Source of the DNA: Coriaria nepalensis
Lineage: Eukaryota > Streptophyta > Magnoliopsida > Cucurbitales > Coriariaceae
Length of the DNA: 64,000 bases
NCBI GenBank assembly: GCA_027186245.1
Contig: CP114489.1
Span: 7,075,501 to 7,139,500, forward strand
Direction: 5' to 3'
Part shown: one piece after another, positions 1-11,520 of the stretch
Numbering within the stretch: the first letter of the stretch is position 1
Layout of the letters: each line of letters begins with the position of its first letter
Notes under the pieces: model-generated
What the model was told of the DNA's origin: nothing
Database searches by the model: none
The model's input: only the letters and a program-made list of their open reading frames with translations
Program-made: the position numbers and the translations under genes

Positions 1-129
1 AAAAATATAATATAAAAAAAATAAGCATAATAAAATCTATAAAATAGAATAGGAAACAGAACAATAAGGTAAATGAAATTTATAAAATAAAATAAAAAAT
101 AGAGTAGTAAGTAGAATAAAATCTGTAAA

Positions 130-318
130 ATAGAACAGAAATAGAGAATCAAACCGAAGTCTGTTATGCAACAATTTCCTTAAAATATATTCACTCCTTT
201 CCGTTGGTGTAGAAAGTTGAACGGCATCTTGTCTCTCAGAATACAACGGAGACGAATAGAAATGATACGCCACCGAATTATTCCCGGCGAGCTCAAACAA
301 TGGCTCGAATCCTACCAC
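130..318 (-). other. Possible exon fragment of an unidentified gene
   Basis: On the minus strand an open frame of about 60 codons starts right after a plausible acceptor (TTTTCCAG). It has balanced composition and GC content well above its flanks, with a readable segment such as LFELAGNNSVAYHF. There is no ATG at its upstream end, so it would have to be an internal or terminal exon. It runs leftward into low-complexity AT sequence. I do not recognise the protein. It could equally be a gene relic. Confidence 0.22.
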
Positions 319-1429
319 ACTGGAAAACTTAGAACTCTAAAGAGATGAATGAAAATAGAGAGCTTTCGGCTTTTGTTGGTGTATTTTCAAATGGAAGGAA
401 ACTGTCAATTTATAAGTTCATGAAGGGAGAGATGATTAATGGAAATAATCTAAAATTTAATTTGGTTTAATACAGATTTAAATTACAACATTTTATCTTC
501 ATGCATTTTTGTGGAAGAAGATGAAGAGAGAAAAAAAATTCAGGAAGAAAACAAAAGTGGATCAAAGCAAACCGTATCGTTTTTGGGCCGACATTCGACG
601 TGTCCAAGTGCGGACGCAGACGAGCCATGCCCGATCCGGTCCGAATTTGCACCCTCAGAGGGGGCGTGCAAGAGAAAATATTTTAGCTTATATTTTATTA
701 CACATTAATAAATGTGTAATTCTATATAAACATTCTCTCACTTGTTCCCCTTTTTAATGTGAGGCAAAATTTTTCCTCTATTATTTTTTTCTTTTCGAAT
801 CATTCCAATATTTGTAATTTGAGATTTAATTTCTTATTCACCTATTAATCATTTTAAGCATATTATTACTAATTTGAAATTCTCACGTAGGAGACCACGT
901 GAAATAAACCTCACTCAAAATTAAGTATAAATATAACATATTGAAATGTTAGTTTTCCAACCGCTTGTACACCGGTAATAAGTACACAATTATAGCCTAT
1001 AGAAATATCTATGGGGTGCCCTAAAATTCAAAACATAATGTCGCTGCTGGGTCTCTGATACAAATTATTTAATTTGCCAAAAAAATTCTCCAGATATGTA
1101 TAGAGCAAACGACATGCATCAATATACATCTGGACAAACAGCGTGGGGCCCAATCTGATCGAATCTCGCCATCTTCGTTCGCCTAATACTCCCAACCCGT
1201 TCCCTTTAGCTTTTTTGTGTTTTTTCTGGTCAGCTATACAGACATAACACTCATATATACATACCACCGTATATATCACAAGCCACCACTTTGATGTTTC
1301 GATGGTTCGAATCCTTTCTATCAACTTGTCGTTTCGTTTAAATGGTATTGGTTTTTCATTCCGTCGCGCTTGAGACTGACTGTTCACGCAATTACAAAAG
1401 AGAAGTTCTTATCTGAATATGAAATATAA

Positions 1430-1511
1430 CCACATGACCACATGACCACATGACCACATGACCACATGACCACATGACCACATGACCACATGACCACATG
1501 ACCACATGACC
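1430..1511. repeat. 8-bp tandem repeat (CCACATGA), about 10 copies
   Basis: The 8-base unit CCACATGA is repeated without interruption for about 82 bases. Every unit contains a CACATG/CATGTG hexamer. Because 8 is not a multiple of 3, all three frames on the minus strand read the same eight-residue periodic peptide, which explains the spurious open frames here. Confidence 0.95.
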
Positions 1512-3320
1512 AACAAAAAAGATAATGTGGCGACACATTAACAAAAAAGATAGTGCACCTTCCGAGAAAATATTTAATGAATAGGATATGCCCACTCATT
1601 CAGCCCTACATCAATTCTCTCACAAGCTGCTGCTGTACCATACGCGCTATTCACTACATACTTTCCATCTACTTTATAACATTAATGTTTCGCTCACATT
1701 ACACTTAAAAAAATTTTATTTTAAATATAAAATACAATTTTTCTATCCAGATGAAAATATGATTTTCCTCTTACAATTTAGATAAAACCCAAACTGCAAT
1801 TTCAAACACTTGTTCATATAGGACTAGGAGGCAGAATCCATATAAGCTCACTCCTTGTAGCATTAAACTCCCAAGAATTTGTCATCGTTAAGACTCAAGC
1901 TCAAGATGCTGGATTCAAAACTGCACATGATACTTAGTTAGACCACTATGTCCTGCACTCTTACTTTATGCCCCTAAGCGAAGGGGGGCAAAAAAAAAAA
2001 AATTATCAGGTTTCTTATCCCTTTATTATTAACATTTAATACCTACAGTTAACATTTATCCAAAGATATCTCAGGTTTTTACTAAAGTATATTCAAGACT
2101 AATGAGATATTAATTTATCCAGATTCATTTATTCAAATAAAATCTGTATAAAAAACTTCAAATGGGCTCTATTTGGCGTTATAATCTTATCACAAGCCTG
2201 TAAACAACTCACTTTGATTATAACATTTTGATTAACATAACATCTCCCAGGCCATCTTCAATCCAAGTACACACAAAGGAGAAGAGACCCCTTCTAGCAT
2301 TCTCTGTAGACTCCCTACATTATAACCAACTCTACTCCAATCTCTCTAAAAATTCCACCGGACCCAACCGTCGTAGCTTCTTTGATGGAAACCATCTTTC
2401 CATTTGGGTGTAACCTACAAAATCTACACTTACAAGGAAAGTAGAATTGAAATTAATGTTCTTCAGTTCAAAATTTTGACCCTAAACTGATATTTAATAA
2501 AGCATTATAGTAATAAAATATTTCAGTCATCAATAGTCTCTTCTTAAATCAGTAGTAGCATTTGTATCACCGATTTTGCCAACAATACTTATTTACTTTT
2601 AAGCTGTACCAGTTTCAAATTCCAAATTGAGTATTAAAAAAAATAAAGTTTCGGGTTCTAAATAAGTCTACCGTACAAAACTGCTTTCCAAATGCAAAAT
2701 TCAATTCACCTCACAATCTATGACAAGAATACAGCCACCCAAACTCCTATTTCAATAAGAAAGATTTTCCACAAGAACACTATCATTACATCCACCCTTT
2801 CCAAAGAAGACGCATTTACAAAGCATGAAACTTAGTCAATATGTATCATCTAAACTTAAAACCAAGACCTTGCCGAGCAAGTCAGGAAGCTAAACTTAAT
2901 CAATCCTTGTATAAAACTACCCGTGTGTGCAAAGATATTAACTAAAGGAACAGCATATCAAACCTAGAAGATCATCACAAAATAAAACTACCCAGGTGTG
3001 CAAATATATTAACAAAAGGAACACAACCTCAAAAGAGTAGTACTTTGCTATCAACAATTTCCATCACAAGCGTATAACCATATTCCATAAGCTAACTCCA
3101 AAACAATAATTATGGGGATAGTTTTCTCCTCAATTTATTATCAAAGTTCAGAAAAAGAAAAATTATTGGTCCCAACACAAACAAGTCTCCAAAAGGAAAA
3201 TAATTTAATAAGGAGGTTTGTCCATTTTTACATCAATGTTTCACACATTTTTTTAATAACATTCTACACAAAATTCACAAATGTATCAGCTAAATTAAGG
3301 TTTGTCCATTTTCCCTTACC

Positions 3321-4283
3321 TCAACCATCCAAACTCTCCATCTGAACGCTGCTTTTGAGAGGTACATACTCTCCAAGGTACCCGCCGAGATGATCGTTCA
3401 GTGCGATCTTATCGATCCCTTGATGATGATAGCTCTTACAAACATAATAAAACACACTTTGCACTAACAATCCGACAAGATTTACAATCACCAAAACGCC
3501 CACTAAGAACCCACCAACCACAATCCTCAAAAACACTCCATGATTATGCCCACCGTGAACCACCACCGCCCCAAAAACGCCGCCTATAATGGCACATAAA
3601 CCCAAGTACCCAAAAACAAGCCCGACTGCAAAACGGGTCCTACCCTTTAACAGCTCATGGCTCTTTTTCATGGCTGCCAAGCCGTAGACTGGTTCGAGAA
3701 CGGATATGACACTAGCTAAGTGCCACAAGGCGGTGATATAAACATGCACGACGAGAAACATGACGAAGATGGCGACTATGGAGATGAAAAGTAAGAACCC
3801 GCTGTGGGTATCGATAGCGAGGATGAGCAAGACTAAGAAGCCAACAAAAATAGAGTTGTAGACAATCATGAGGAGAGAAACCCATAAGAAAGTGATGAAG
3901 AGGCGTTTGAAAACCTTTGGAATGGCGGAAATGGTGGAGGAGAAGGAGACAGGCTTGGAGGTGTAGAGGGAGGCAACGGTGAAAACGACGGCGGCGGTGG
4001 AGAGGAGAGAGAAGGCGAAGAGGAAGATGATGTAGAAGAACTGAATGGTGAGGAGGAGGGTCCATCTATGGCGGGTCTGAGACGGATCGGAGATCGGGTT
4101 TTGGAGCTGGACAAGAAGTGGGTGTGTAAAGAGGGAGTGGGCTAAGATGGCGAAGGAGAGAGGGAAGATTAGGGTGAGAGTGATGAAGTAGAAGGTTTTA
4201 GGAGACTGTTTAGGGATTGAGATTGATTCTCTCAGAATGTCTGGAATTTTCAAGAACTGGAGCTCTTCTGGAGCTAGATCCAT
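3321..4283 (-). CDS. Multi-pass membrane protein of unknown function (plant At4g19950/At5g44860-like family)
   Basis: Intronless gene of about 320 residues. I chose the ATG at 4283 because the protein then begins MDLAPEELQFL, the conserved start of this plant family; an in-frame ATG 21 codons upstream (4346) would add a poorly conserved leader. The conserved amphipathic N-terminus is followed by about six hydrophobic segments: an FYFITLTLIFPLSF-type helix near residue 32, a second near 75-105, and further ones near 125-155, 160-195, 215-245 and 255-285. The C-terminal tail is short and polar. The family is plant-wide, sometimes labelled 'polyadenylate-binding protein 1-B-binding protein', and has no established biochemical role that I know of. 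Membrane location is inferred from hydropathy. Confidence 0.85.
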   Translation of the reverse strand: MDLAPEELQFLKIPDILRESISIPKQSPKTFYFITLTLIFPLSFAILAHSLFTHPLLVQLQNPISDPSQTRHRWTLLLTIQFFYIIFLFAFSLLSTAAVVFTVASLYTSKPVSFSSTISAIPKVFKRLFITFLWVSLLMIVYNSIFVGFLVLLILAIDTHSGFLLFISIVAIFVMFLVVHVYITALWHLASVISVLEPVYGLAAMKKSHELLKGRTRFAVGLVFGYLGLCAIIGGVFGAVVVHGGHNHGVFLRIVVGGFLVGVLVIVNLVGLLVQSVFYYVCKSYHHQGIDKIALNDHLGGYLGEYVPLKSSVQMESLDG

Positions 4284-5915
4284 GGCGAAAGAATTTAATT
4301 GAATCGATTTGAGGGGAAAAAAAAGGTTAGAAGAATTACTTTCCAAGGTTTTTTAACCGGATCTTAATCTAAAGGGATGCCAGAGTGGGTGGGTATAGAA
4401 AATAGAAATCTGAGCGAGGAAAGGCGGATGAGCGCGGATGAGCGAGGAAGAAAGGTGGAAAACGTTGAACGAAAGAAAATTGGAGAAAGTAAACGCGCTT
4501 TCGATTGGGCCGTTATTGGGCCAATGATGCAAATTATGTTGGGCTTCGAGTCCACTTTACTCGAGTAGTCAAGGCCTATCAGATTTATTAATAAACTCTT
4601 TTTTTCTTTTTCCTTTTTCTTTTGCCAGTTATTTATAAACTCATTGGTAAAATATATATATATATATATATATAATAAACAAGCATTAATTAGTCCTCAC
4701 GTGTGATTCCTGACGCATGTGTAAGGCGCTTTAGATCTAGGTACCAAATAAGTAAACACTAGTTTTTGTTTGACTAATTATGATTTATAATATTTATTTA
4801 ATGTGTTTGAACTCAGATTATTCGGATTTTATGTTTAATTAAAATTTGAGATTTTTTAAATATAAAATCTATTTTTAAAATAATTATATTTATAAATTAT
4901 GTTATATTTTTTAATTGAAAAATTATTTTAATAAAATATATTAAAATGATTTATTAATTATTTTATTTTTTATAAATTTTTTTATATTTTTCATAAGTAT
5001 GATAAAAAAAATATTAATATATTTTTAAGTCTTAATAATAATATATATCATAATTATTTTAAACTCCATAATATATATAATCATAAACTACTATTTTTCA
5101 TAAAAGATGAGAAAAGTCGGCTCTCCTTAAACTTTGAAGACATTTTACCCTCGATGAGAACCCAATTATTTTAAGATCTTGAAAATTAAAAGTAAAAAAT
5201 TAAAAGTAAAAAAATTAAAAGAAAAAAAAGTAAAAGAAAAAGAAAAAAATTATTACCCACATGATTTATGAGTTGTAATATCTAGGGGGTAAATATGTGT
5301 TGGCCAGAGTATATAGATTGCGTGCAAAAAATGTAAATCCTCCCTCGAAAAAGAAGAACGAATCAAATTCTATATTCCCATTTTCTTAGAATCGAAGATA
5401 CTTATATAAGTTTAAGAATATTAACCCAACAACAACAACAAGCACTCTACAACTACATAGAATTAATTCAATAACAATAAGTCAATAACTGTTCTTTTTT
5501 TGTGGTCAACATGACCAGCTTCCAAGTTCTAAGTTCTAAGTTCTAAGTACACTAAATCCAAAAGAAGAGACGTGAATGCATGCAAATCAGGGTCCATATC
5601 ATATTCCACATGTGTTTACTTTAAAAGTCGTAAATTAATCCCAAATTGCCGCAATAATCAAAGCTATTATAGCCGACAGTCAATGCGAAGAATGGAAGCA
5701 TTAAATTCTTCATTTCCCAAATCTCTATTCTTCTAATTTCTACCCCTTTCTCTCTGCTTCTCTTGTCCTCTACTAAATATTCTAATGTTTGTCAAAAATA
5801 TCGTCCCATTTTTCTGCCTAATTGCAGTACCATTAGTTAGTGTATACGCGCACTAGCTACTAGCTAGTAAGTAGAAAGTAGAATTAAAACGCCTCCTTGT
5901 CGCAGATTTCACAAA
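4284..5915. other. Intergenic region between divergent genes
   Basis: The region separates the minus-strand membrane-protein gene from the plus-strand GT34 gene, so it should contain both promoters. It holds a TA microsatellite (4652-4674), a very AT-rich core (about 4780-5100), and three copies of AAGTTCTA at about 5524-5547. I see no additional gene. Confidence 0.6.
4652..4674. repeat. (TA)n microsatellite
   Basis: An uninterrupted alternating AT run of about 23 bases in intergenic DNA. Confidence 0.9.
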
Positions 5916-7106
5916 ATGGTTTTCTCGCAGATTTCACACCTTCACTCCTCTTCAAAACGCTTCAAGAGAGCCTCTTCAGCCATGGCCAATGGCTTCCTCT
6001 TTGTCGGAGGAGCATCCTTAGCTCTTTCACTACTTTATGCTGTCTTCTCCTTCCTAAACCCCAACGCTCTTTTCAACGTAACATCCCTCAACTTTTGTTA
6101 CAACACCCGTCTCCCCCAACCGCTGTCTGAAAATCACGATCCAATCCCCAACTATCCCATCGAAAAGCCGTTGAAAAACTGGGATGCTAAAAGAAGAGAA
6201 TGGCTAAAGCGTCACCCATCATACGTCGTCGCTGCACCTGAGCGTATCCTAATCGTCACCGGATCACAGCCGTCCACATGTTCGAATCGGGTAGGAGATC
6301 ATTTGCTTTTAAGGTTGTTTAAGAACAAGGTTGATTACTGTCGGATCCACGGTCACGATATCTTCTACAACAACGCACTATTACACCCTAAGATGACTGG
6401 CTTTTGGGCCAAGTACCCGGTCATTCGGGCCGCCATGCTGGCCCATCCTGAGACGGAATGGATTTGGTGGGTCGACTCTGACGCTATTTTCACCGACATG
6501 GATTTTACTGTGCCATTAGAAAAGTACAAAAATTACAACCTTGTTGTAGATGGGTATCCCGATTTGATCTATGAGAAGAAAAGTTGGACCAGTCTTAACG
6601 CTGGAATCTTCTTGATCCGGAATTGTCAATGGTCCATGACCTTCATAGAGGTTTGGGCCAGCATGGGCCCCCAAAGCCTAGATTTTGAGAGTTGGGGTCG
6701 GATTCAAAAGTCAACGTTTAAGGACAAGACTTTTTCGGCGTCAGACGATCAGTCGGCTCTGGTTTATCTTCTGCTAAAACAGAAGAAGAAATGGGCGGAC
6801 AAGATTTACTTAGAAAACACGTACGATTTGCATGGTTACTGGCTGGGTATAGTGGATAAGCTGGAGAATGGGTATACCGGCAACCGGACGAAACCGTTTA
6901 TAACGCACTTTACGGGATGTGTGCCGTGTAGTGGAAGGCATAATCCGTCGTACACGTGGCGTGATTGTTGGGAGGGGATGGAGAAAGCCTTGAATTTTGC
7001 GGATAATCAGGTGCTTCGCAGACTAGGTTATGTACACCCAGATATACACAATACGTCCTCGCTCTCTCCACTGAAGCCTGGGGATATTGAAGGTACATGG
7101 GTTTGA
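5916..7106 (+). CDS. GT34 family glycosyltransferase (galactomannan galactosyltransferase-like)
   Basis: Intronless gene, 396 residues, Golgi type II membrane topology: a short basic cytosolic tail, one hydrophobic anchor at about residues 25-48, a stem and a lumenal catalytic domain. The metal-binding DxD motif is intact (WWVDSDAIFTD, residues 184-193), as are the GT34 segments SLNAGIFLIRN, SASDDQSALVYLL and THFTGCVPCSG. GT34 enzymes transfer alpha-1,6-linked xylose or galactose to glucan or mannan backbones. The sequence looks closest to the GT6/GT7/MUCI10 branch (galactosylation of mannan or galactoglucomannan) rather than the xyloglucan xylosyltransferases, but that sub-assignment is from memory. 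A second in-frame ATG at 5982 would delete most of the basic tail, so the first ATG is preferred. Confidence 0.9.
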   Translation: MVFSQISHLHSSSKRFKRASSAMANGFLFVGGASLALSLLYAVFSFLNPNALFNVTSLNFCYNTRLPQPLSENHDPIPNYPIEKPLKNWDAKRREWLKRHPSYVVAAPERILIVTGSQPSTCSNRVGDHLLLRLFKNKVDYCRIHGHDIFYNNALLHPKMTGFWAKYPVIRAAMLAHPETEWIWWVDSDAIFTDMDFTVPLEKYKNYNLVVDGYPDLIYEKKSWTSLNAGIFLIRNCQWSMTFIEVWASMGPQSLDFESWGRIQKSTFKDKTFSASDDQSALVYLLLKQKKKWADKIYLENTYDLHGYWLGIVDKLENGYTGNRTKPFITHFTGCVPCSGRHNPSYTWRDCWEGMEKALNFADNQVLRRLGYVHPDIHNTSSLSPLKPGDIEGTWV

Positions 7107-8399
7107 GGCTTGAGCGAGTTACAACTGTAACACTCATCATTAGCAGCCCATTTAGCTTTTTATTTACTATCCTTACTAATTTTACCCATCTTAATTTCAT
7201 CATTATCATGTGGCAAACATTCTAATGACTTAAAATTTAGATTAAGGTACCGTAATTATGTTTTGTATTCTTAAACAAGGTTATGTGGATATTAACTGAA
7301 TTTTGTACCTAAATGTTTCGTAAGGGTATCCAAGAATGGAATATATATATATATATATATAATTACGGTATTGCATACAGCGGAGGGAGAGATTAGGAAT
7401 GTGTCCTTGGCCATTTGCAGAGGAGGGAGAAACTAGAGAGAGAAGAGTGGAGATTTTGGTGAGAGAGAGAGAAGAGAAAGAAAATGAGAGAAATATCACA
7501 GCCCCTTTAAAAAAAATAAAAATAAAATAAAATTAAAATTTCCTATAAAATTGGACGCTTCATTTTCATTAAGGGATGCAAACTAACCATGCAACGCTTT
7601 CCCCGGATCCACCCCAATAATTTAGATGAATGGAGTTTTTTTTATCCCAAATTCAATTAGTTGTCTATAATCTAAATTAGTTAAGATGGCCCATCTAATT
7701 AAAAAGCTCCAGAATGGGTCTTGTAAGATCTTAAACTAGTAATTTAGAATTATATAACCTTTATTAATGTTTTTTTTTGGCCAAATAAATAGACTCCATT
7801 CATTCACAATAAGATGCACTTGCACTGAGAGTTGAGACTTCAAATTTTGATGGCCAACTGTTGCAAATTTGGAGCTGTATTACAATTTTAGAGTGAATTG
7901 CACTTTTATACGATGGCAACTCAAGTACAACTTCATCCCATGGTTCATTTCGAGAAATTATGTTGATCTATACATTCATATAATCTTGTGGTTTTTCATT
8001 CATTGTCCACAATTGTTGGATTGTTGTAAAATAATTCTGGGTTTAGAAATGGCCAGTTGCATTAAGAGAAAGATGATGATTAGCGATTTCATCTCTTGTT
8101 AATAATTTCAAATATATCCTTAAACTCCTCCTCATGACCTTTCAAAATCCAAAATTTTGAATGTATTACTTAACTCGATCCATAATGATGGGAATAATAA
8201 GAGCAATTGGACAAATTCACGCCTCGGCAATACGTGGATTGGTTTGATTTGATTTTAAGATTTTTTTAATCCCAATTCAGAAGATGTAGCTTTTTATTTT
8301 CTTAATCAAAAATTAAACCAACTAAGTTTTATCCGACTTTTATTTATCCAACAAACATAATAATGATTTACATATTTAAAAAAGGTTCCCACTCGGTCT
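7107..8399. other. Intergenic region
   Basis: The 3' flank of the GT34 gene. It holds an AT microsatellite at 7340-7361 and a purine (GA-rich) tract at about 7430-7500. I found no gene-like frame longer than about 70 codons with family resemblance. Confidence 0.55.
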
Positions 8400-8639
8400 G
8401 TGAAGCATGAAACCTACAAAATGTGCTTCTTCCTACTATTTTGAATAAGGAATATGTTATTCCAAGTGGAGATATAATTAAAGTTATCTCGGGTTTCTTT
8501 TCACAATGTCACAATTTCCAAAAGTTCCCATTGAACTATTTAGAAGGCATGATGACCTTGAGAATTCTCATTTTTTTAGAAAGCCACCTAGTTATTTTTG
8601 TACTTTGTGTCGAAGGATATCGAACTAGAATATTCTAAG

Positions 8640-9636
8640 ATTTGAGTGAACCAAGCCTAACTTCGGGGATAAATTCTTAGTTTGAGATGTTCCTTGAGAT
8701 ACTTTTTTGCTAGATCCCAATACTCTTCTGCCTAGACTGAAGCAAACTCCTCCTGAAAAGAAGTTTCTTTAGGCTTTAACGGATAAACACTTTCCTAAAA
8801 AATATTTAAATAGGGAAAATCTATTTCATTTTTTATTTGAGGAAGCATTCCCTCTTTGTAAGCTTTTGGAAAGAGAAAATGATTTCTCTTATTAGAAGAT
8901 GAGGTTGAGGACTGACATTCCTCATGTGGTTTTAAACCAGAAGCTTTCAAAGTCTCCTAAGGCTTCTTATCTGGTGAAACTTTAAAGGGATGAATATGTT
9001 TCTTCCCTTTTCTTCTTTCTATTTGGTACTTGTAAAAATTCCATTGTTAAGAAATCAAGAAGGGAGTTGTTTTCTCATTTTATAATTTCGATATCAAAAT
9101 TGAAGTCTAAAAGAATTCATTGCCACCTTGCAAAGATCTATTTAGAAACTAAGAATTTAACATCTTTAAATATAATTTCCTCATATGGCTTGCAATGCAC
9201 TTTTATCAAGAATTTATTGTTGATCGGGTCGAACTCAAACTTTTTCACACATAGTACTATTGATAATATTTCATTTTTTTACTGTGGAGTAGCTCTGTTG
9301 TGCACCTTTCCATATGCCAGAAGTAAATTGGACTAACTATTTTTTATTGTTCAATCTCCGTTTAAGTATTCCTCCAAAAACCCAATTCGGAGGCATCTAT
9401 AACGACTATCTTAAAGGCCTAAGGATGGATAAATTAAGATAGGGTAACTACTTGGCCCGCAACTTTATTTTTCGGACTGCTTGAGTGTATTCCTAGGTTC
9501 AATCTGAGGGGTTTTTCTTAAGTCTAGCATACAACGACTTACTATCCCTTAGCAAGTCTTTGTAGAAGCCTGCAATATAATTTAGATTTCCTAAAAATAT
9601 TTGAAGTTGAGTCTTGTCTTTAATTTCATCAGGTGA
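8640..9636 (-). pseudogene. Endogenous pararetrovirus fossil (Caulimoviridae-type reverse transcriptase/RNase H region)
   Basis: Read on the minus strand, 9636 to about 9020 shows the end of a reverse transcriptase domain running into the RNase H domain, in the order and spacing typical of plant pararetroviral polyproteins rather than Ty1-copia. Visible short motifs include DASELGFGG (near 9380-9410) and a downstream IFARWQ segment. The copy is dead: in-frame stops lie at 9138-9140, 9117-9119 and 9075-9077, with further stops and frameshifts near 9320-9480. Similarity appears to continue more weakly to about 8640. At 9636 the match ends abruptly, so only a fragment was kept. I assign it to Caulimoviridae, possibly the florendovirus-like endogenous group; the genus is inference. 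Confidence 0.7.
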
Positions 9637-11520
9637 TCTTCAGTCACGTAGTTCTCACGACGGTCATAGATCCAGTAAATCGGGTTATTACAGTCTGGAA
9701 GGTGTAATGAAATATAAGCCAATTAATGGTTTATTTGAAACATTACATTCAAACTATGTGCGAAAGTGTATAGCAAAGGGATTATGTAGCTCGCTTGGTT
9801 GTCATCAAAATAAATAATATACAAGCAGTAAGAAAAAGTCAAATCATCCATTAAGGGATCGACCACTAGGCTAACCTAATAAGAGTCAAAGTGTCCACTA
9901 AAAGATCGATCACTAAGTCAACCCAACAACAAAAGTGGCAAAAGTAAAAAATGGTCGACCTCTTGACTAATCCAAAATAATAAACAAGTCATACCAAATC
10001 TACTAAAGCAACAAAATGGAAAAGATGCTAATCTATGGAATAAGAACATCCGAATAATAGCCCATGTATCGTCCATCAACCTAATCTTTATCGGCCTCCT
10101 TAACACCTCTAGCCTTTCTAGGAACCTAGTCGAACAGTCTCGTGGAGCAAATTCTGTAATTAATATTAGGCTTGGCTGAATAAAGAAAAATGGGTCCAAA
10201 TATATAGAGACACCGTGTCATTTTATCCCATATTTTCATACTATTTAATAAGAGGAATAAAGGACGGCTTTTGTTGATCCAAAAATTATCAATTTTTGAC
10301 ATGTTTTGGGTGACATGAAAAAAGTTCTAGAAGAAATGGAATAAATCAATTAAGAAAAAAATAAAGTAGGCCAAAATAGGCCATGATTTCGACTAATCCT
10401 CCCTCAGACCGCTCAACCACATTTTTTCATTGTTTTTCAGTCATTTTTTATATTTTTAGGGATCGACCAGTAAAGTAGAAAGATATTTTAACAGGTTCAA
10501 GGGCATTTTAACAATATAGGAAGAAATTTTTACCAAATCCAATGGTACTTAGTCAAATTAAAAGGGTTTATCCACAAAACAAAAATGAAAATTGACTAAT
10601 ACAAGAACTTTTTTTAACAAATTCAAAGGTCAGTTTACAAATGGAGTAGCTTGTTTGACTTTTTCTAAGGACATCCCATAAAAAAAAAACCATTTCTTAG
10701 TGGCTAAAGAGGATAATCCGAATTTTGAAAGGGATTTTTGAGCAATCATAAGCCTTGTCGACCAAGCAAAAAGCTTGTTGCCCAAGTCTCAGATGTATAT
10801 AGATAAAAACCTACATCAAAGGAAAAAATACAAAACACAATACCACCAATCAACCAAACACCGATTCATCTCTCTCAACCCTAAGTCTTGAAACCACTCC
10901 TCTAATGGATTATCTTATCGCTTTGTAGGTCTCCTGCTTGCGTGATTCATCTAGCATTTTTGATACTCAAACCTCCAACTCGCCAAAAAAATATGCAATC
11001 TTCTTTTTCATTCATCGTTCAGTAGATTTAATATCTAAGACTACTGTAATCCAGTAGCAATCTATCCTGCTTGTTTCGCCTTATAATTTCATGTCAAATC
11101 AATTTTCACCACAGTACATATCTTTACTTTACTTTGTTATTTAATTTAATGTAAGTTATTTTACATTCTTTAATTTAATTCACTTTCTATTTATATTGTC
11201 TTTAATTTATTTACACTTTATTTTTTTGTATTTTATTTTTTTGTCTTTAATTTATTAGAATTTAAATTACCGTTCTTTTATTTTCAAATTATCGTTACTT
11301 CTGCTATGCCCATACTCTACACCTTCTTCTCGAATAGAAAGATAATGATTTATAATACTAATTCTATATTTACCGTACATTCACATAATTTGTATATCAA
11401 CACTCCTACCTAGCTTGGAAACCTCTTTAAATTACAAGAACCGGGAATTCCGGCTATTCAAGTTTTATTCTTAAAAGTTACTCATAGTTGATGAATCTAA
11501 GTATATTTTCTTCATAATAA
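9637..11520. other. Intergenic repeat-derived DNA
   Basis: There is no intact gene. It contains internally similar phrases at about 9835-9935 (two diverged copies of a CATTAAGGGATCGACC-like element) and one member of a dispersed repeat pair (10441-10645, see 16356-16560). A TATA-like segment (TATATAGATAAAAACC near 10797) is followed by a T-rich tract at about 11100-11290. This could be a non-coding part of a retroelement or pararetrovirus, but no coding motif supports a specific family. Confidence 0.45.
10441..10645 (+). repeat. Dispersed repeat, copy A (partner at 16356-16560)
   Basis: About 205 bases align by eye with 16356-16560 in the same orientation. Both open with TTATATTTTTAGGGA, and shared landmarks such as ATTGACTAAT follow in the same order and spacing, with many substitutions and small indels. 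It does not encode anything that I can recognise. Confidence 0.7.

Larger units (their letters stand above)
1..3320. other. AT-rich intergenic region, no confident gene
   Basis: This stretch is AT-rich and I can assign no complete gene. It holds one exon-like GC-richer island on the minus strand (about 130-318), another GC-richer patch at about 550-690, and an 8-bp tandem array at 1430-1511. Other open frames here are short, lack family resemblance and end in low-complexity sequence. Confidence 0.6.

Noticed and set aside
1303..1315. GGTTCGAATCC, the tRNA T-loop consensus
   Set aside because: No acceptor stem, D-arm or anticodon arm can be placed upstream; chance match.
1028..1387. 119-codon minus-strand frame
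   Set aside because: No family resemblance, no promoter or intron context, and it ends next to a tandem repeat; composition looks like random AT-rich DNA.
1384..1599. Minus-strand frames with an HVVMWSCG repeat
   Set aside because: Produced by the 8-bp tandem repeat, which keeps all frames open; not a protein.
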